DNA of 64,000 nucleotides, taken from assembly GCA_036924285.1 (NCBI GenBank), contig JAYKYS010000024.1, positions 1,860,001-1,924,000 of the forward strand, given 5' to 3'. Positions 53,985 to 64,000 of the stretch are shown in pieces. A model generated the notes under the pieces. The model was not told the DNA's origin, made no database searches, and worked only from the letters and a program-made list of their open reading frames with translations. A program made the position numbers and the translations under genes. The DNA is from Asterella californica (Eukaryota; Streptophyta; Marchantiopsida; Marchantiales; Aytoniaceae). Position 1 is the stretch's first letter. Every line of letters starts with the position of its first letter.

Positions 53985-56600
53985 TGTGCTGGTATCGCTC
54001 TCGCCCAAAAACATCAGTTCTGGAGTTCAACCTTTGATACCTACGAGGTTGTATTTTGGTGGTTGTAAAGTCTGTTTGGTGGTCTCATCTCATCACGGTC
54101 GCAGCAAAAACAGCTTTACACAACAAAACAAAACCAAGAAGGATCATATTAACTTTCGGAAGTCTTGCTTTCCAGCTTGTGTAACTTTTCCAGGTCTGCA
54201 CCTACATATACGTATATAACACTCTAGCATCAAAGGGGAATCATCTGCAAAGAAGCTCATTAATTAACTTCTCTTAGCTCCTAAAGTACAGGCCTAGAGA
54301 ACTTTTCATCGAGTCCTGCATTGCAGTTGTTTCCTTTGAACCGACGTAGTAATCGACTGGTGAAGATTAACAGCAGAAAGTAGCTCGATTTTCCGGAGTC
54401 TAAACAAAGTACACGGGGCCCACTTATCCACGCACACATGGAGCAATGCTCTTTGACATACCCGAACAACGAATATCCTCTCTTGCTCTTGGCACTTGCT
54501 AACCTCAGCCGTGAAAACCCAAGTAAGATATACCCGCAAGTCCTCCGATCTTACGTTGAGATCTAGTGCAACAAAGTAGAGTGAATAAAGAACACATTTG
54601 AAACCAACCTCTGTCTAATTCACTTTATAAAAGATGAGCTTTTCCTGTTGGACTCGAAGTTCCAGCAACACCCACAATCTCTCGCGAGTAAATGTCCTCC
54701 TTTCGCTTCGCCTTTATATTAAACTATGACCCACACGCTGCGACTTTGTGGGTGTCAAAGTTTCTCCCTGACCACGTGAATACTTTTATTCTACCATTTT
54801 CTCACATGCGTAGAGCGCTAGACAGTGCATTGCTGCAGTAGAAGCATGTTATAGTGCGATGTGAGTGGGTACTAATATGTAGATTTCGTACCCAGTAGAC
54901 CTGGGGTCGGCTTCAGATTCGAACTTATCACCACCTGCAGGAAAGACCGGCGCTCCTTCGCTTTCGTCCATATACATCGATTGCTACTGTAGGTCTTGCT
55001 TTGTGCTGGTTTCGCTTTCACCCAAAAACATCAGTTCTGGAGTTCAACCTTTGGTACCTACGAGGTTGTATTGTGGTGGTTGTACAATCTGTTTGGTGGT
55101 CTCATCTCATCGCGGCCGCAGCGAAAACAACTTTACACATCAAAACAAAACTAAGAATGATCATATTAATTTTCGAAAGTCTTGTTTTCCGGCTTGTGTA
55201 ACTCTTCCAGGCTTGCACCTACATATATGTATATATAACACTCTAGCGTCAAGGGGCAATCATCTGCAAAGAATCTATGGATTGACTTTTCTCAACTTCT
55301 AAAGTACAGGACTAGAGAACTTTTCATCGAGTACTGCACTGCAGTTGTCCCCCATGAACCGGCGTAGTAATCAAGTGGTGAAGATTGACAGCGAAAAGTG
55401 GCTCGATTTTCTGGACTCTAACCACAGCACGCGTGACCTACCAACATCGAGCAATGCTCTTTGATCATGTCCGAACAGCGAATATCCTATCTTGCTTTTG
55501 GCACTTGCACCTGCTAACCCAAGAAAGATATACCCACAGTTCCTCTAATCCTAGATTGACATCTGGAGCAACAAAGTAGATTGAATAAAGAACACATTTC
55601 AAACAACCTCTGTCTAATTCACTTTATAGAAGACGAGCCTTTCCTGTTGGACTCGAAGTTCCGGCAACACCCACCATCTCTTGCGAGTAAATGTCCTCTG
55701 GGAGCGAGTGATCTTTGTGTTATATTTTCTTTCGCTTCGCCTTTACATTAAGTTACTGGAAGACTCTTACATACAGGAGCTAATCGCATCCGACGCGCTG
55801 TTACCGACTATCGTGTAGTAGATCTCAAAGTAAACTATTGGACAGCTCTCACCAAGTCCACATGATTACTAAAGCACGTTTTAAGATCCGTAGACGCGGA
55901 CCTAGGAGTGAACATGAGGCTCGATATGGTTTCCTGTTTGTCGAATGGGACAGTTGAACAGCTGCTGGTGAGGTCATTCCTATTTACTTTATCGTGCTCG
56001 GGGAGAAACCGGAACGAGAAGATAAAAGCTATGGTCCACAAGCTGCGACTTTATGGCCCAGAGGAAGGTTCGAAGTTGCTCCCTGCACCACGTGCACTCT
56101 AATTCTACGATTTTCTGAGAATCTAGACCACTAGCCATGCTACGCATGTCCCAGAGCGCTAGACAATGCATTGCTGCAGCGGAAGCATGTTATAGTGCGG
56201 TGTGAAGTGGGTACGAATATGTGGATTTTCTACCCAGTAGACTTGGGGTCCGCTTCAGATTCCAACTTATCATCACCTGCAGGAAAGGCCGGCGGTCCTT
56301 ATCAGAAAACTCACCTACCTTCGCTTTCATCCATATGCATCGATCACTACTGTAGGTCTTGCTTTGACTTTCGGCCAATGCTGTAGCTTCCTTCTTTCTT
56401 CACACCTCAAGAAATCTTCAAAGCTGCGACTGTATGGGACTCAGGGAGTCTTGCAACAGATGAACCCGTCTTTTATTGATCGGACATCGATGTAGAAGCA
56501 CCCGCAATCTACATGTTGCAGACGCTGTGAGCTGCATTGCCATCTAACTGCTCAAGGTGACCTCTTTGCGCGCGCTTCACTGCTATTTTACATCGACTCA
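53985..56600 (+). repeat. Tandem C/B units, period about 1017 bp
   Basis: The block starting tgtgctggt occurs at 53985 and 55002, each running through catcagttctggagttcaac, a short AT-rich stretch and then the B-unit sequence. The first B part (54310-55001) is shortened and the second (55320-56600) is near full length, matching 23140-24366 to its end. Short ORFs are frame fragments, not genes. Confidence 0.75.
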
Positions 56601-59536
56601 AGACTGGGACAACAACATACATCGCCTCGTTTTATTGAGCTAGGACTTGAGGTACTTACTAAGTCCTTCTGTGTACACTAGCCTCCTTCCTGTTCCTGAG
56701 AGTAACTTTGATTGCAGATGTGCACCTTCATGATCACTCCCTTCGATCGTGTCAGCTGTAAGCTTTCATTCCACGACTTATCGTTGATTCAAGACTTCCA
56801 TGCTCTGGCCTGTCTGACCTCGAGAACCAGCGGAATTAAAGTGACGGCCACGTGCACGATGCATTTGGCCATGGATGAAATGTGACCTTTTATTATAAAT
56901 TAACCGGAGATGACAATCACTTACCATGTGATACCTGTGAAGCAGAGACCAGATGATGGAGGTGTATATCAAGTCTGCCGTTCACTGATTCGGAGCAAAA
57001 AGGCTACCACGCTGCAAGTATATCTGGAGAGGGCACAACGTTGTGATTAAAGTATGTGATCCGTAAGCTCACGCGTTATTGTGATGTGATTCAAGTAGAA
57101 TGTTTGTAAACTTCTAGATTGGGGCCCGAGATAAGTTCAAAAGGATTGTTGACACTGACAGGAAAATTTGTTCAAAGCTTCCATTTTCCTCGTCGTACTG
57201 ATGTTTCCAAGCTTTAAATTTGCTTTTCCTCAAACTATGCTTTTGCTCTCTGTGCTGCTGCTTCTACCACTACTTGGAACCGTATTTAGGAATAGGAAAG
57301 AAAGGTATAATTTCAGTTTCCTCTTCCCTCTTCCATAGATCACCCAGCCCCATATCTCTTACTAATGGCATCTCCGTTCATGGATTTTGAGAACCGAAAC
57401 TCTTTGTCGAAGCACTATTTACATTTAATCTAGATTCATCCACTTGCGCACATCTATATATACGAACTAATCCGCGTTCCAGATATTGCACTAAACTTGC
57501 AAGCTGGTGCATTTGTGTTTTGCAGGTCAGAACGAGTATGATCGATCAAGTTTAAAGACCTGGGAAAACCAATTCAAGGCTGTCGTGCTTGAGAGCTCCG
57601 TGCTGAATACTCCTAATGTCAAGTTTCTACCAGGTTTGCATTTGAGTCAGCTCAGACCTTTGTTCATCTAAGCGTCTTCAACTCATTTTAGTTGTGATTC
57701 CGTCAATCGGTCCATACAGTGTATCTGACTCAGTAATATGATATGCTTGTATAAATCGTTCATGGCAGTCCGTTATGTTATCACAGTCATGCCAGACTAC
57801 CATGTAGGACAGGGAGCGTTGTCCAAATCATCTCTTCAGTCTCTCAGAATTTGAAGCGGTAAGGATTTTGGCAAATTTATTGTGAGCGTCAACTTCTTAC
57901 CAAGTTACCCATGAAAGAGCTTGGATCTTTAATCATCTAAGCGACTTCAGTTCTTTGGACTCACAATGTGAGTGTATTAACTGTTACATCTTTATCCTGT
58001 ATCTGATCATGATTCAGTCTCTTGTATGTCTTGCAGTCCGTGCATGTGTCATGTTTTCACATTCATGCTAGCTGTCATGCAAGACAAAAAACGTTGCTGA
58101 AATCCGCTCTTCACTTTCTCTGGAAGGGAAAATATCTCCTGTTGGTGAACAAAAGCTTGAATTACTTAACTTGACCACTTGCAACAACATTCTGTGGGGT
58201 ACTAATACCGTCGTTTTTGCCCTTCACCCCAGATATCAAGTTCATCTGAGATCTAGACGCTACAAATTTCTTACTTGAACTTCATCAACATAACGGGTAA
58301 GTTACGCATCATCAAACAGGAATTCTATTCTCATCGTTTCAACTAGAAACAACATGATGTTGAATCTGTATGCTTCACAGAAGCATGTTCATCTGTTTCT
58401 GTTGATTTCAATCAACCATTAACAGAGACATCCTTAATTCATTTGATTAATTACAGTTTTAAATTTGTGAATAACTTTTATGGAGATTATAATTTATAAT
58501 CCAGAATGGTCAGGGAAATGCTTTTCGGCTCGTACGGACCCTCCAGTCAGTTTGCGTGTGTCATGCTTTTAAATTATTCAACTGCAAATGATGGCTGCTC
58601 TACCTGCACAGCCTGGTATTCAGCGAGAAAATAAAGGAAGTCTTTGAACTTTAAGGTTTTCGCGACAAGAAGAATTTCAAAGATTTATATTTCTAACTTA
58701 GTATCTTCTGGACAACAAGAAAGATATATATATTCTAGCTTAGTGTCTTCTGGGTCATATGTACGTGCTAAGTTAAAAATATCACAACTGAAAGCCTGTA
58801 ATCTTTTGATCTATCTACGAGGCCTACCCTTACTATATAAGCGGAGCGGAAAGGCCTTCTGATGCAAGGGTTTTGGCAAGTGTTGTATCGATAAACATTC
58901 TAACAACAATGATATATTCAAATATTAGTGAAGGACTTTAGAATCTAATTTCGGATCCCTTCTGTTTTGTATGTAGTTCAGCAGTTCCTCCTCCCAAGGG
59001 CAAACGAGTTTGTTAACAGCAAGTTTCTATACATGGATTCCGGAGTTGTTGTGCAAAAGAGTCCGGAGCTTAACATTCTGAATGCTCTATAATCGCTGTG
59101 AATACCGAATTCTTTCTTGCAATCACTAAAAACTATACTCTTTCTGTTGGCAGAGTGTATCAAATTGATGTGTGTATATTCGTTTCATGATCATTACAAT
59201 CCAGCTCTCATGCGAGTCTACCAAGGCGGAAAGAGCACGTGCTACTATAGAGACGTTCTGAAGTTTTAGTTTGACCATCTCAACGTCAAACTCAACAACT
59301 TTCTTGCGACTGCAATCTTCTGAAGCTCATCGTCGATCCAGGAGCTAGAAACTTCTTCTCTTGAAGCTCACCAGACAACGAGTAAGTCTACGATAAATAT
59401 TATCTCGATTTCTTGAAGTCAACTGGAGGGACATCATGAATCTTCGCATATGATCATGAGGACTCTCTCTAATTAGATCTCTGAATATCTGCAGTTCATA
59501 CTTGAATTCTGATTCATTGTCATCGTCATCGTGCTC
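56601..59536. other. Non-coding region upstream of the ROCO gene
   Basis: No long ORF. Several gtaagt-type donors (near 58300 and 59380) follow partly similar stretches and may mark 5' UTR exons of this gene or of a lost paralogue. A TATA-like and polypyrimidine-rich background makes promoter assignment impossible by eye. Confidence 0.4.
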
Positions 59537-59566
59537 ATGAAAATAGCTCCCAAGCGGCAGATCTAG
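59537..59566 (+). promoter_or_regulatory. Possible 9-codon upstream ORF
   Basis: An ATG at 59537 in a different frame opens a 9-codon ORF ending in TAG at 59564-59566, 17 bases before the ROCO ATG. It would reduce translation of the main ORF if this stretch is in the mature 5' UTR and not removed as intron. Confidence 0.3.
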
Positions 59567-59583
59567 AAGCTTGGAGTCGGAGT

Positions 59584-62500
59584 ATGGAGCACAGAGATGG
59601 AGTGGAGGTGCTTCAGGTGGAAAGTGGAGCTGCGGAGAGCCTTCGTGAGAAGGTTAGTCAGGAGACAGAAACGGAGGCAGCCGACTCACAGCTTCCGCTT
59701 CCTCAAGGTCTCCAGGATTTGTTGCGTCGTCTGGCGGGGTGTTTGAGTCCTGGTGAGGAACCCGTGGAGTCTTTGCCATGGTTAAAGGACAAAACGTACG
59801 GTGATTTCTTCAGATCAGAAGGACGAGAATGTCATAGGCGTACGGAGGTGCGACTAATGGTGTTAGAAGCACTGGGTACCTGCAACTCTCTGAAGAAATT
59901 CGATAGTGAAGAAGTGAAATATTGGCATTTGTCGGTGAAGGAATGGGAAGCTCTTCTGATACACTTCCAAGCTACCGCTCAGTTGGAAGTCATTGTGATA
60001 TCGTCGCTCGAGTCTGCAGAGGAAGAAGCGTTGATTGGTCCTCTTCTCAAGAAACTTATCAGCGGATCTCTTAACCTGCGAAAGCTAACTCTTGCGCTCG
60101 ATGTGAGATCAAGAGCAAAGTTCTTTGCAGAAGTCGCCTCCGCTTTCCGACCAAAGCAGCATCATGAGTTGAAGGAGCTGCACTTCTTTATGCCGGATGC
60201 TGAAGGAAGCGTTATGCTATCTGTGGCCGAAATCATATCTTGTGCACCCTACCTTGAAACACTTCACATTAATTATCCACACCGATTAGACGGAGATGCT
60301 AAAGAAGCTCTGTCACGTGCACTTAAGGGTTCTGCTCGTTTGAAGGTCTTTTTCGTGGATGAGGAACTGACGGATGTCCTTGTGGAGGTATACAGTGCAA
60401 CATGCTCACATCCCGTTCTAGAACGTCTACAGCTCTGGGAAAATTGGGAAGGAATAACAGCACAAGCATTGGCTAGTCTTATAGGTGGCAACATCACCTC
60501 TATTTCCATTAGTCTTCAGAGAGATGTAGTATGGGCGAGTCCCTCTAGGCTAGATGAATGGAAAAGCTCTAGGACTTTCACTCGCTTTAGCCTAGATGAA
60601 TGGAAAAGCATAGGAAGAAGTCTTCTCCATCCACCCACATTACGTCAATTCCAAATTCACTTCTACATCGACAATTATTCAAAACAAATGTTGGAGGCGA
60701 TGAGAAATGGTTATACAGAAATGTGGAACGCTAGTCAAAGAAGCTCTTTGTTACATTTACCTCTTACCACTGATTATAGCTCATTCCTGTATACGGACGG
60801 TTGTAAGATACCTTTTTTTCTAGAAACTACCTGGTTAAAAGAAGTAATCATCAGGGGCGTTTATGTAAACAATCAGGACTTTACATCTATTGTAGACAAG
60901 TTGGCTTCCAACTCCTCAGTGGAGAGTTTGAAGATGCTTCAATGTTATAACTCTTCCAGCAGTTACAACATTTCCAAGGACGGATGGGGGAACCTATTCT
61001 CTCATCTGCGTAGAAACACATCCATTAGAAATTTGGAAATTAGACATTCGAGTGGTCTGAATGATGAGAACTTTCGAGATATGATGGATCTACTTCAAGT
61101 GAACTTCATTCTAGAGAAGATAGATGTATGGGATACAAACTGGGGGGCAGATGGAAAGAGTGTCCTCATCGAAGAAGCACTGAGAAGAAACAAGAAGCAT
61201 GCGGGCTACTTTTCGATCCTTGCAGACGCAAAATTGACATTCGACGGAGCGAAGGCAGGTCGGGTGTTCTTGTGCGGAGAACCATTTGCAGGTAATCTTC
61301 ATAACTCTCAACTTGTGAGAGTTTAGGCTTGTCATGTCATTCAACTTGCTATTCACTTTTCTTAAGATATACTCAAGAGAGTTGGAAGGTAAAAAATTCA
61401 AAAACATTAAAAGAGTAAAAATAATGCATGAGTTAGAGGTATAGTTAGTTTCATACAATTGAAGGCTTTTTGATGTTGCTCACTTTCTAGTTCTTAAAGT
61501 CTTGGATCTGTTTTTTTAACTCTATTTTGTATATCTGTTTGTTCCATCACGCATTCTCACTTCTGCACTAGTAAAAATGAGAAGCAATAAATGATGATGT
61601 GGTGTCTGCTGTAAAAGAGAGGAAAGAGGACTATAGTATGCTATTTGTCATCACGAGTTTGATTCCAACAAAATATAATGTTTTCGTTGGAGTTTTGTTA
61701 TAGAGTTCTAATCTAGTACAATTTTTACAATTGTTACAATCATATTTTCCTTTTCGAAGCCCTCGCTCCTTCTGAGTTTGCGTCCTTTCGAGGTACTCTC
61801 CTTTGGACGAGGGTACCTCGACAGGTAATCGTTTATAGGACCGTCCATGAGCCTAGTAGTCTCCCGTTGTAATATAAGCTCCTTTTAATTTCCCAATGTT
61901 GTTCAAATTTGTCGCGGGTGTTCGTGAACTTTTACACCATAAGCATATTTGCCTTTGGGGTGAGTTTGAGTGTTAAGGTTTTGCCATCAAGCTTTTCACC
62001 AGTTTATAGACACTATGAGATATCTAGAATGAAAGTACATGATCACTGTATAGGTAAGGTTTAAGCTTGTGCCTATATGTATTAGACGTTCTCCTGAAAA
62101 TAGCAAAAACACATTACAATGTTGTATAGTATACACTCAATGTAATGTAATTTGATTTAGCAAAATTTTTATTTTCAGTTCCAGGAAACTATTTTCATAA
62201 GATTGATACCTATATAGTGCTATTAGAGTAATGAAGCATATTGTAAAACTGGACTAGAATAAGTAAGCCTGCCAAGCTTGTTTATCTGGTGAAAGTATGA
62301 AACACATTCTTTTTTGTACTATAAGAATTTTTTAGTTCATGCATCATTTAGATTCATAACTTACAATTAAAATTTCTAGTGGAAGATCAATATTCTCTTT
62401 AATTTATGAAGCTTAGAAAGAAACTGCGATCTAGTTTAATGTGTATTTAATGTATGAAAACTTTTATAATTAAATTACTTTGTAGTTATTCATGATTTCG

Positions 62501-63870
62501 ATTATTAATTTCCTATTCTTGTTGCAGGAAAGACAACTTTGAAAAGGACAATGATGAGCACCATGTCCAAGAAGAGTAACTCAGAGTCTATCATTCGAAA
62601 AAAAGGTCGTAAACTCATATCTCGTCTGAGGAGGACCAAGGGGATTGAAGTGGAGTTGTTATGTGAAGAAGAATTTGGTACCATTTCAATTTGGGATTTG
62701 GCCGGCCAAGAAGTCTTTCGAGCTCTTCAGAATATCTTGTTCCCCAGGATGAGTCAAGCGTGCATCTTCATCTTCGCATTCAATCCATTTCAAGGCCATG
62801 GAAAGAAAGGAATGCTGAAGCATAAGGTAGACGAATCCTTCCATGACGAATTGATGTCTTGGCTTCGTTTTATTGCATCCAACATTTTTACTGGACGCAT
62901 TCTTCCACAAGTACTAGTTGTCATTACTCACAAAGATTGTGACAAGAGTCAAGAGAAGCTGGATACAACCGTATTCATGGATATTGTCAAAGCTTTGCAG
63001 GCAAGATTCCAAGATGTTTTGGAACTCTGTCCCAAAATAGATGTTACTATAGACAAGAGTGATCTCTTATATCACATTGATGGCACGGTTGAGAAGGAGG
63101 TGCAACCCATCACTGACGTTGTTCTTCATTGTATGAAGAACCTATTGAGAGAGAAGAGCCCTAGAGTTCCAAAAGCTTGTGCTGACTTAGCTTCTAAGGT
63201 GATGAAATTACCAAAAGAAGTCAAATCTTCACCGCTCTGGTTGACCGAACAGTTCTACGGGTTTTGCTCCTCGAACCATATAGATCTCAACCAGTTCAAA
63301 TGTACAGATAATGCAGGGAGAAGTGTGTTACATGCAGTTGCTTCGTACATGCACGACATAGGTGCAATATGCATGATGCCAAGTGCAATTCTGCCACATG
63401 AGGAAGCTACTAGAGAAAAGGGTCTTGAAAAACTGATAGTGGTTCAACTTAATTGGTTATCACAAAACCTGTTGGGAGAACTCATCATCACAGGTCAAGA
63501 TTGGGTACAACAATCACTAAAGTGTGCAGGTATAGATGGATCAGGTTTTATCAGTTCTCAAGACTTGTTTGCACTGATAAATAATGTGCAACAAAAGAAT
63601 CCGCATATCAGTGTGGATCACAAGATGGTGAAAGAGCTCTTGGTCGAATTGGATCTCTGTCACAAGCTTGAACAAGGCAGTGTGATCAAATATTTCATGC
63701 CGATCATCTTGAATCCTGCCAAGGTGGATGTTGCTTCAGAGGAGACTTCGAAGATGATCGACATAACGAAATGGAGAGAAGAAAATGCTGCAGTCTATTT
63801 TGGCTTTCGAGTACAATGTCGTGATCAAGATAGGACTTCACTGAATGCAGCATTTTACCCCAGATATCAA
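59584..63870 (+). CDS. LRR-Roc-COR (ROCO) GTPase, 3' end outside window
   Basis: Join 59584-61291 and 62528-63870 (1017 residues so far). ROCO proteins are Ras-like GTPases with a dimerising COR domain; plant TORNADO1 has the same LRR-Roc-COR order. Residues about 100-560 form ribonuclease-inhibitor-like leucine-rich repeats (NLRKLTLAL, ELKELHFF, YLETLHI, VLERLQLW, SIRNLEI). The Roc P-loop is GEPFAGKT (565-572). The G3 motif is WDLAGQE (Asp626). The G4-like motif is THKD (703-706). COR follows from about 835 (SVLHAVASYMHDIGAI, VVQLNWLSQNLL). The splice sites GT at 61292 and AG at 62527 rejoin the P-loop exactly between G570 and K571. A second donor, caa|gtaagt at 63871, ends exon 2 in phase. 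The ATG at 59584 is the first in frame. No stops interrupt the exons, so the gene is probably functional. Splicing is inferred, not proven. Confidence 0.88.
60550..60633 (+). repeat. In-frame 42-bp tandem duplication in the LRR region
   Basis: ctagatgaatggaaaagc occurs at 60550 and 60592, a period of 42 bases (14 codons). It gives the repeated peptide LDEWKS without breaking the frame. Confidence 0.75.
61292..62527 (+). other. Intron 1 of the ROCO gene (1236 bp)
   Basis: It starts gtaatc, ends ttgttgcag and interrupts the glycine codon of the P-loop. It is AT-rich with in-frame stops. It contains a short inverted repeat cgaggtac/gtacctcg at about 61794-61825. No gene was seen inside. Confidence 0.85.
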
Positions 63871-64000
63871 GTAAGTTTTGATTTCAATCATAACTTCATA
63901 TTGCTTTTTAAAATATACAAAAAAATTTCCATGTTGACCATGATAAGATATTGAACTTGTTGCATCTTAGCTTTCTAATATCTCTCACAACATTCTGTGA
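63871..64000 (+). other. Start of ROCO intron 2 (runs off window)
   Basis: A consensus donor gtaagt follows PRYQ, and the open frame past it ends within 30 codons in AT-rich sequence. The acceptor lies beyond the window. Confidence 0.7.

Overview
The window is nuclear DNA from a land plant. It is AT-rich, gene-poor and dominated by nested transposable elements. One host gene is clearly visible: the 5' two thirds of an LRR-Roc-COR (ROCO) GTPase at the right edge (59584-63870, running off the end). Plant Copia elements primed by initiator tRNA-Met, a Replitron-type HUH transposon (a group known to be abundant in non-seed plants) and a ROCO gene that is not a simple TORNADO1 copy together suggest a non-seed plant, probably a bryophyte such as a moss. 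That placement is inference; no organelle or marker gene is present.

Layout. 1-3282: AT-rich sequence with a perfect hairpin (925-972) and a 488-bp foldback MULE-like element (1513-2000). 3288-18327: a Copia element (minus strand, 258-bp LTRs, TSD ccgag), split by a young full-length Gypsy element (6732-15438, minus strand, 1373-bp LTRs, TSD acgg). The Gypsy has separate gag-pro and pol frames joined by an apparent -1 frameshift site. 18333-24366: non-coding sequence ending in a dispersed repeat unit. 24383-25860: a decayed DUF7869-type transposon gene. 25861-30801: AT-rich, with a perfect hairpin at 28161-28201. 30802-33690: an apparently intact Replitron-like transposon with one 508-aa HUH Rep protein (31750-33276). 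34143-37831: a segmental repeat (block A plus two B units). 37832-43613: the 5' part of a second Copia element, itself hit by a solo LTR of the first Gypsy family (39424-40796). 43614-49219: a gag-only second Gypsy. 49220-52354: a third Gypsy inserted in the LTR of the second and cut off inside gag. 52355-56600: a second copy of the A+B segmental repeat, joined directly to the broken third Gypsy. 56601-59583: non-coding sequence upstream of the ROCO gene.

The transposons record an order of events. Copia LTRs differ at 4 of 258 positions, whereas the two LTRs of the Gypsy nested in that Copia look identical by eye, so the Gypsy is younger. All four Gypsy-type insertions follow ACG[G/T], and all three Gypsy families use the same unusual primer-binding sequence. 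The most notable system is the Replitron at 30802-33690. It combines a single-tyrosine HUH endonuclease, no helicase, short direct repeats at both ends and tandem subterminal repeats.
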